DNA from: Actinomyces israelii DSM 43320
GTDB taxonomy: Bacteria > Actinomycetota > Actinomycetes > Actinomycetales > Actinomycetaceae
NCBI RefSeq assembly: GCF_000711965.1
Contig: NZ_JONS01000003.1
Span: 107,235 to 171,234, forward strand
Reading direction: 5' to 3'
DNA: 64,000 bases
This document shows, piece after piece, positions 61,296 to 64,000 of this stretch; within the stretch, counting starts at the first letter, position 1, and each line of letters starts with the position of its first letter. Made by a program: the position numbers and the translations under genes. Under the pieces are notes generated by a model. The model saw only the letters and a program-made list of their open reading frames with translations. It made no database searches and had not been told where the DNA came from.

Positions 61296-62366
61296 TCAGG
61301 CCCGCACGCGAAGGTCGGGGATGCTCGGCGCCGGGTCCTCGCCGTGCCGGTCCAGGTGCTCCCAGACGGCGCAGGCCAGGGCGCGATAGCCGTCAAGACT
61401 GATCTCGGTCTCCTTCCCGGTCAGGGAGTCCCGGCCGTCCAGGACGGCGACGCCGGCGCGAACGCGGCAGCGCGCCGCGCCCACCACCCACGCGCTCCCC
61501 TCCTCGTCCACCTCGCGCACCGGGGCCGGGTGGGGCTCCAGCAGGCCGCGCAGGTCGGTGTGGAGGTAGGCGGGCCGCTCCTCGGGGCGGGCCAGGACGA
61601 CGTCGCGCGCCGTGCTGACGCCGGTCAGGACATGCAGCCCGGGGATGCCAGCGGCGCGGGCGCCGACATGGTCGGTGTTGAGCCGGTCCCCCACGGCCAG
61701 CGGCCTGGAGCCGCCGGCGCGGGCGAGGGCCCGCTCGTAGATCCCGGGGAAGGGCTTGCCGCCCGCCAGGGGCTCGCGGCCGGAGGCGTTGGCGACGGCC
61801 GCCACGAGGCTGCCGTTGCCCAGGGCGAAGCCGCGCTCGGTCGGCAGGGTGGCGTCGAGGTTGGTGGCCACGTGGATGGCGCCATCCGTAATGGCGTACA
61901 GGCCCTCGGACATCATCTCCCAGTCCACGGCCGGGTCCCAGCCCTGCACGACGGCGGCGGGCCGGTCATCGGCGGAGGCGACGACCTCGAAGCCCTCGGC
62001 GGCGAGGGCCTCACGCAGGCCGTCGCCGCCGACGACGAGCACGGGCGATCCGGCGGGAACGTGCTCGCCCAGCAGCGCGGCGGCGTCCATGGCGGCCGAG
62101 AAGATCTCACCGGCGGCGGCCTGGATGTCGTTGCGGGCGAGCTTGTCGACGACGGTCTGCGGCGCCCGGGAGGCGTTGTTGGTCACGAAGGACAGCCGCA
62201 TGCCGCCGGCGCGGGCGCCGTTGACGCCGTCGGCGGCGTGCTCGACCCGGGCGTCGCCGGCGAAGCACACGCCGTCGAGGTCCAGGAGGGCGACGTCATA
62301 GGTCTGCGCGAGGGGCAGCTCGCTGCCCAGGAGCGCGGCCCCCCGCGCGGGTGCCGATGCGGTCAT
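61296..62366 (-). CDS. HAD-IIA family phosphatase
   Basis: 356 aa from the ATG at 62366 (CCAGGAGGCCTGAT upstream), 1 nt after the upstream gene's stop. NagD/PGP-like sugar or nucleotide phosphatase. HAD motifs: nucleophile in ALLDLDGVCFAGD, motif II in LSFVTNNASRAPQ, motif III Lys in LAGGKPFPGIYERAL and motif IV in AVGDRLNTDHVGARAAG. The cap domain lies between motifs II and III (about 90-195). The C-terminal 100 residues extend beyond usual HAD-IIA proteins. Actinobacterial homologues lie next to tlyA, as here. Confidence 0.93.
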   Translation of the reverse strand: MTASAPARGAALLGSELPLAQTYDVALLDLDGVCFAGDARVEHAADGVNGARAGGMRLSFVTNNASRAPQTVVDKLARNDIQAAAGEIFSAAMDAAALLGEHVPAGSPVLVVGGDGLREALAAEGFEVVASADDRPAAVVQGWDPAVDWEMMSEGLYAITDGAIHVATNLDATLPTERGFALGNGSLVAAVANASGREPLAGGKPFPGIYERALARAGGSRPLAVGDRLNTDHVGARAAGIPGLHVLTGVSTARDVVLARPEERPAYLHTDLRGLLEPHPAPVREVDEEGSAWVVGAARCRVRAGVAVLDGRDSLTGKETEISLDGYRALACAVWEHLDRHGEDPAPSIPDLRVRA

Positions 62367-62367
62367 A

Positions 62368-63639
62368 TCAGGCCTCCTGGTCCTCGGGCTCGTCGGCGTC
62401 CGAGGACGCGGCACCCGTTGTGTCCGACGGCTCGGCCGCGTCAGAGGTGTCTGATTCTGCCGGGACGGACTGCTCCTGGTTGTAGTCGTCCTCGATATCG
62501 TAGACCTCGACGTCGTCCTCGGGCTCGTCCCGGGGGCCCTGCCCGATGCGCTCACGGACCGCCGCCGCCTCGGCCGCCCGGCCGAGGTCCTCCAGCCGGT
62601 CGGCGCGCACCGAGTGGAGACGGCGGAGCGTCTCACGGTCACCGCGGAACATCATGATGGCCTCCTCGATGACGACCAGCCCGAGATCATCCTGGCCCAT
62701 CTCGTGACGCACGCCCGAGACGACCATGGCCAGCTCCGCCTCCTCCAGATCGTCGAGCTGGTCGGGGTCGGCCCCCTTGGCGACCTTGAGGGCCTGCTGG
62801 TGACGGCCCAGGCCGCGCTCGCAGTCGGCCTCGATGGCGCGGTGCATGTCCAGGCCGGACAGGCGCCGCGCCGCCCGGATCTCGCGGAGCGCGTCGGCGT
62901 AGTGCCCGGCCAGGTAGGCGGCGATACCGGCCGACTCGCGCACGACGGCGATCCGGCCCGCGTGCGAGGCCGCGTAGCGGGCGTGCTGGTAGGCGCGCTC
63001 GGGATCGGTGTCGAGCAGGCGCTGAACCATTACGAGATGACGCGAGACGTTCTCCGCGTTGGCGCGGCCCAGGGCGCGCAGCTCGCGGCGGGCGGACGCC
63101 TCAAGATCTGTGGCCTGGACGTTCTCGGGCACCGAGGGCTCGCAGACGCGCGCCCGCTGCGGGGGACGTGAGCCGCGCCGGTCGCCGTCTCGGCGTCCGC
63201 GCCCCGGGGACCGGTCCATGCGGTCGCCCTGGTAGGAGGACCGGCCACCGCCCCGCCCGGCCTGCCTGGAGGCGTCGCCGTGCCCACCGTCCCTCCGCTC
63301 GTCGTCCCAGCTGGATGAGCGGCCGCCGCCCCGGAAGAATCTGCGTTGATCGCCATTGTCGCCCCTGCCGCGACCATCACGACTGTCGTGACGCTGGTCG
63401 CGCTGCCGCTCATCACGCGAGTAGCCTCGACCGGAAGCGTCCCGGTCGGATGAGGAGCCGCGGCCGCGGTAGGAGCCGGAGTCAGAACGCCGCCCGTCAT
63501 AATGGTCGTAGGCGTCGTAGGCGTCGTAGGCGGAGTGCCGCCGGTCGCCGTCCCGGCGCCGCCGGAAGCCGTGACGATCCCCGGACCGATCCGAACGGGT
63601 GCTGGAGCGCCACTGGTCGTTGCGCCTGTCCTGGGTCAT
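62368..63639 (-). CDS. TPR-like protein with Arg/Gly/Asp-rich N-terminus
   Basis: 423 aa. Residues 1-about 165 are extremely rich in Arg, Gly, Asp and Ser (RRRRDGDRR, GRGRGDNGDQRRFFRGGGR, SYQGDRMDRSPGRGRR), resembling RGG/RD-type RNA-binding tails. Residues about 175-365 are helical repeats of the TPR type (ELRALGRANAENVSRHLVMV, YQHARYAASHAGRIAVVRES, YLAGHYADALREIRAARRLS). The end (about 375-423) is acidic (DEPEDDVEVYDIEDD). The acidic tail might neutralise the basic head. It lies beside the rRNA operon; RNA binding is inference. In-frame 9-bp repeats (63505-63531) give AYDAYDAYD. Confidence 0.8.
   Translation of the reverse strand: MTQDRRNDQWRSSTRSDRSGDRHGFRRRRDGDRRHSAYDAYDAYDHYDGRRSDSGSYRGRGSSSDRDASGRGYSRDERQRDQRHDSRDGRGRGDNGDQRRFFRGGGRSSSWDDERRDGGHGDASRQAGRGGGRSSYQGDRMDRSPGRGRRDGDRRGSRPPQRARVCEPSVPENVQATDLEASARRELRALGRANAENVSRHLVMVQRLLDTDPERAYQHARYAASHAGRIAVVRESAGIAAYLAGHYADALREIRAARRLSGLDMHRAIEADCERGLGRHQQALKVAKGADPDQLDDLEEAELAMVVSGVRHEMGQDDLGLVVIEEAIMMFRGDRETLRRLHSVRADRLEDLGRAAEAAAVRERIGQGPRDEPEDDVEVYDIEDDYNQEQSVPAESDTSDAAEPSDTTGAASSDADEPEDQEA
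63505..63531. repeat. Three tandem 9-bp repeats in the TPR gene
   Basis: GTCGTAGGC three times in a row (plus strand), encoding AYD repeats in the protein's N-terminal region. Length changes by one unit would stay in frame. Confidence 0.9.
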
Positions 63640-63695
63640 GGTGCCTTAATTCCTCAGCTGGCGGCCCTGATCGCGGGTGAGCCTGGGTGTGGATC

Positions 63696-63738
63696 GTCCC
63701 CCCGTCGCCCCCGGTCTGACCGGGGGCGACGGGGGGAC
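63696..63738 (-). terminator. rRNA operon terminator hairpin
   Basis: A perfect 21-bp inverted repeat with a single base in the centre (63696-63716 and 63718-63738), about 10 bp after the 5S gene in the direction of transcription. GC-rich and without a U-tract, it still forms a very stable stem and separates the rRNA operon from the TPR gene. Confidence 0.85.
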
Positions 63739-63747
63739 TTTGGTGTG

Positions 63748-63867
63748 GTCTCGGCGGTGTCCTGCTCTTCCGCGTCTGGTTGGGCGCAGTACCATTGGCG
63801 CTGGGGGTCTTAGCTTCCGGGTTCGGGATGGGTCCGGGCGTGTCCTCCCCGCTGTGGCCGCCGAGGG
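63748..63867 (-). rRNA. rrf: 5S ribosomal RNA
   Basis: About 118-120 nt on the minus strand. Helix I pairs CTCGGCGG at the 5' end (63858-63865) with CCGCCGAG at the 3' end (63750-63757). The conserved core CCCGAACCCGGAAGCTAAG and the AATGGTACTGC segment are present. This is the last gene of an rRNA operon whose 23S and 16S lie beyond the right window edge. Exact ends are uncertain by 1-3 nt. Confidence 0.96.
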
Positions 63868-64000
63868 GTCTGTGGTGGGGTGCGTGTGGTTGTTGTGGTG
63901 TGGTTGTTGTGGTGTGGTTGTTGTGGTGGTTGTTGTTGTGGTGTTGTGTTGTGTGGTGGTTGTGGTGGGTGGGTTGGTTGTGGGCCGTATAGTGGACGCG
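63868..64000 (-). other. 23S-5S spacer, C/A-only RNA tract
   Basis: From 63884 to 63984 the plus strand contains only G and T (101 nt), so the precursor rRNA has only C and A there: it cannot fold on itself. The last bases (63985-64000, CCGTATAGTGGACGCG; minus CGCGTCCACTATACGG) resemble sequence near the 3' end of 23S rRNA precursors in actinobacteria, but the 23S end itself is not reached with certainty. Confidence 0.7.

Noticed and set aside
63640..63992. Short plus-strand open frames at the right end, Trp/Val/Gly-rich
   Set aside because: They are the complement of 5S rRNA and of the C/A-only spacer, not coding.

Overview
The window is very GC-rich (roughly 70% or more by eye), densely coding bacterial DNA. 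High GC, a SufR-led SUF operon, SteA/SteB, TlyA, a DUF3043 protein, a PemK-like gene beside rpsT, and many genes with a TANNNT box 6-7 nt before the start codon (leaderless mRNA) point to an actinobacterium. The gene complement fits the Actinomyces/Schaalia group; that genus-level call is inference. No phage, insertion sequence, CRISPR array or tRNA gene was recognised. No gap between genes exceeds 300 bases; the longest are 22125-22402 and 43147-43428, and both are described.

Layout. 1-496: 3' end of trpA. 510-5401: a NarL-type two-component system facing away from a three-gene ABC exporter that resembles lantibiotic-protection transporters, with a perfect palindrome between them. 5448-8345: PemK-like protein, rpsT and a DUF1846 protein. 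8380-8721: a wrecked riboflavin synthase gene. 8753-16727 (minus): holA, comEC, comEA, degV, dnaG and dgt, covering replication, DNA uptake and dNTP turnover. 16865-23437: a malEFG-type maltose/maltodextrin uptake locus preceded by a GH13-fold protein that has lost its catalytic motifs, and followed by a LacI-type regulator. 23466-31222: a degenerate glycerate-kinase-like protein, an M20 dipeptidase, a DUF3043 membrane protein, an aldo/keto reductase, an MFS carrier, pyrD and a neutral zinc metallopeptidase. 31268-36280: a MerR regulator, an ABC exporter, a flavodoxin and two small membrane proteins. 36488-43146 (minus): sufR-B-D-C-S-U-T for iron-sulfur cluster assembly. 43429-48683 (minus): a second sugar locus (LacI, binding protein, two permeases, a GH32/43-like beta-propeller glycosidase). 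48879-61010 (minus): tlyA-nadK-recN-steA-steB-(MraY-like)-murJ-GT4-pyrG-NUDIX, mostly joined by 4-bp start/stop overlaps. 61081-63639 (minus): a small conserved protein, a HAD-IIA phosphatase and a TPR protein. 63696-64000 (minus): the 3' end of an rRNA operon, namely an unusual C/A-only 23S-5S spacer, 5S rRNA and a perfect 21-bp terminator hairpin.

How the genes work together. Neither sugar importer has an ATPase gene here, so both probably use a shared MsmK-type ATPase encoded elsewhere. The SUF operon is a complete assembly line with its own [Fe-S]-sensing repressor. The steA to GT4 stretch combines divisome-linked proteins (SteA/SteB), a polyprenyl-phosphate sugar transferase, a MurJ-type flippase and a glycosyltransferase; this looks like a module for making and flipping a lipid-linked envelope glycan. 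The main oddities are three decayed or repurposed enzymes (riboflavin synthase, GH13, glycerate kinase), short in-frame tandem repeats at the ends of several genes, and the 101-nt G/T-only tract between 23S and 5S.
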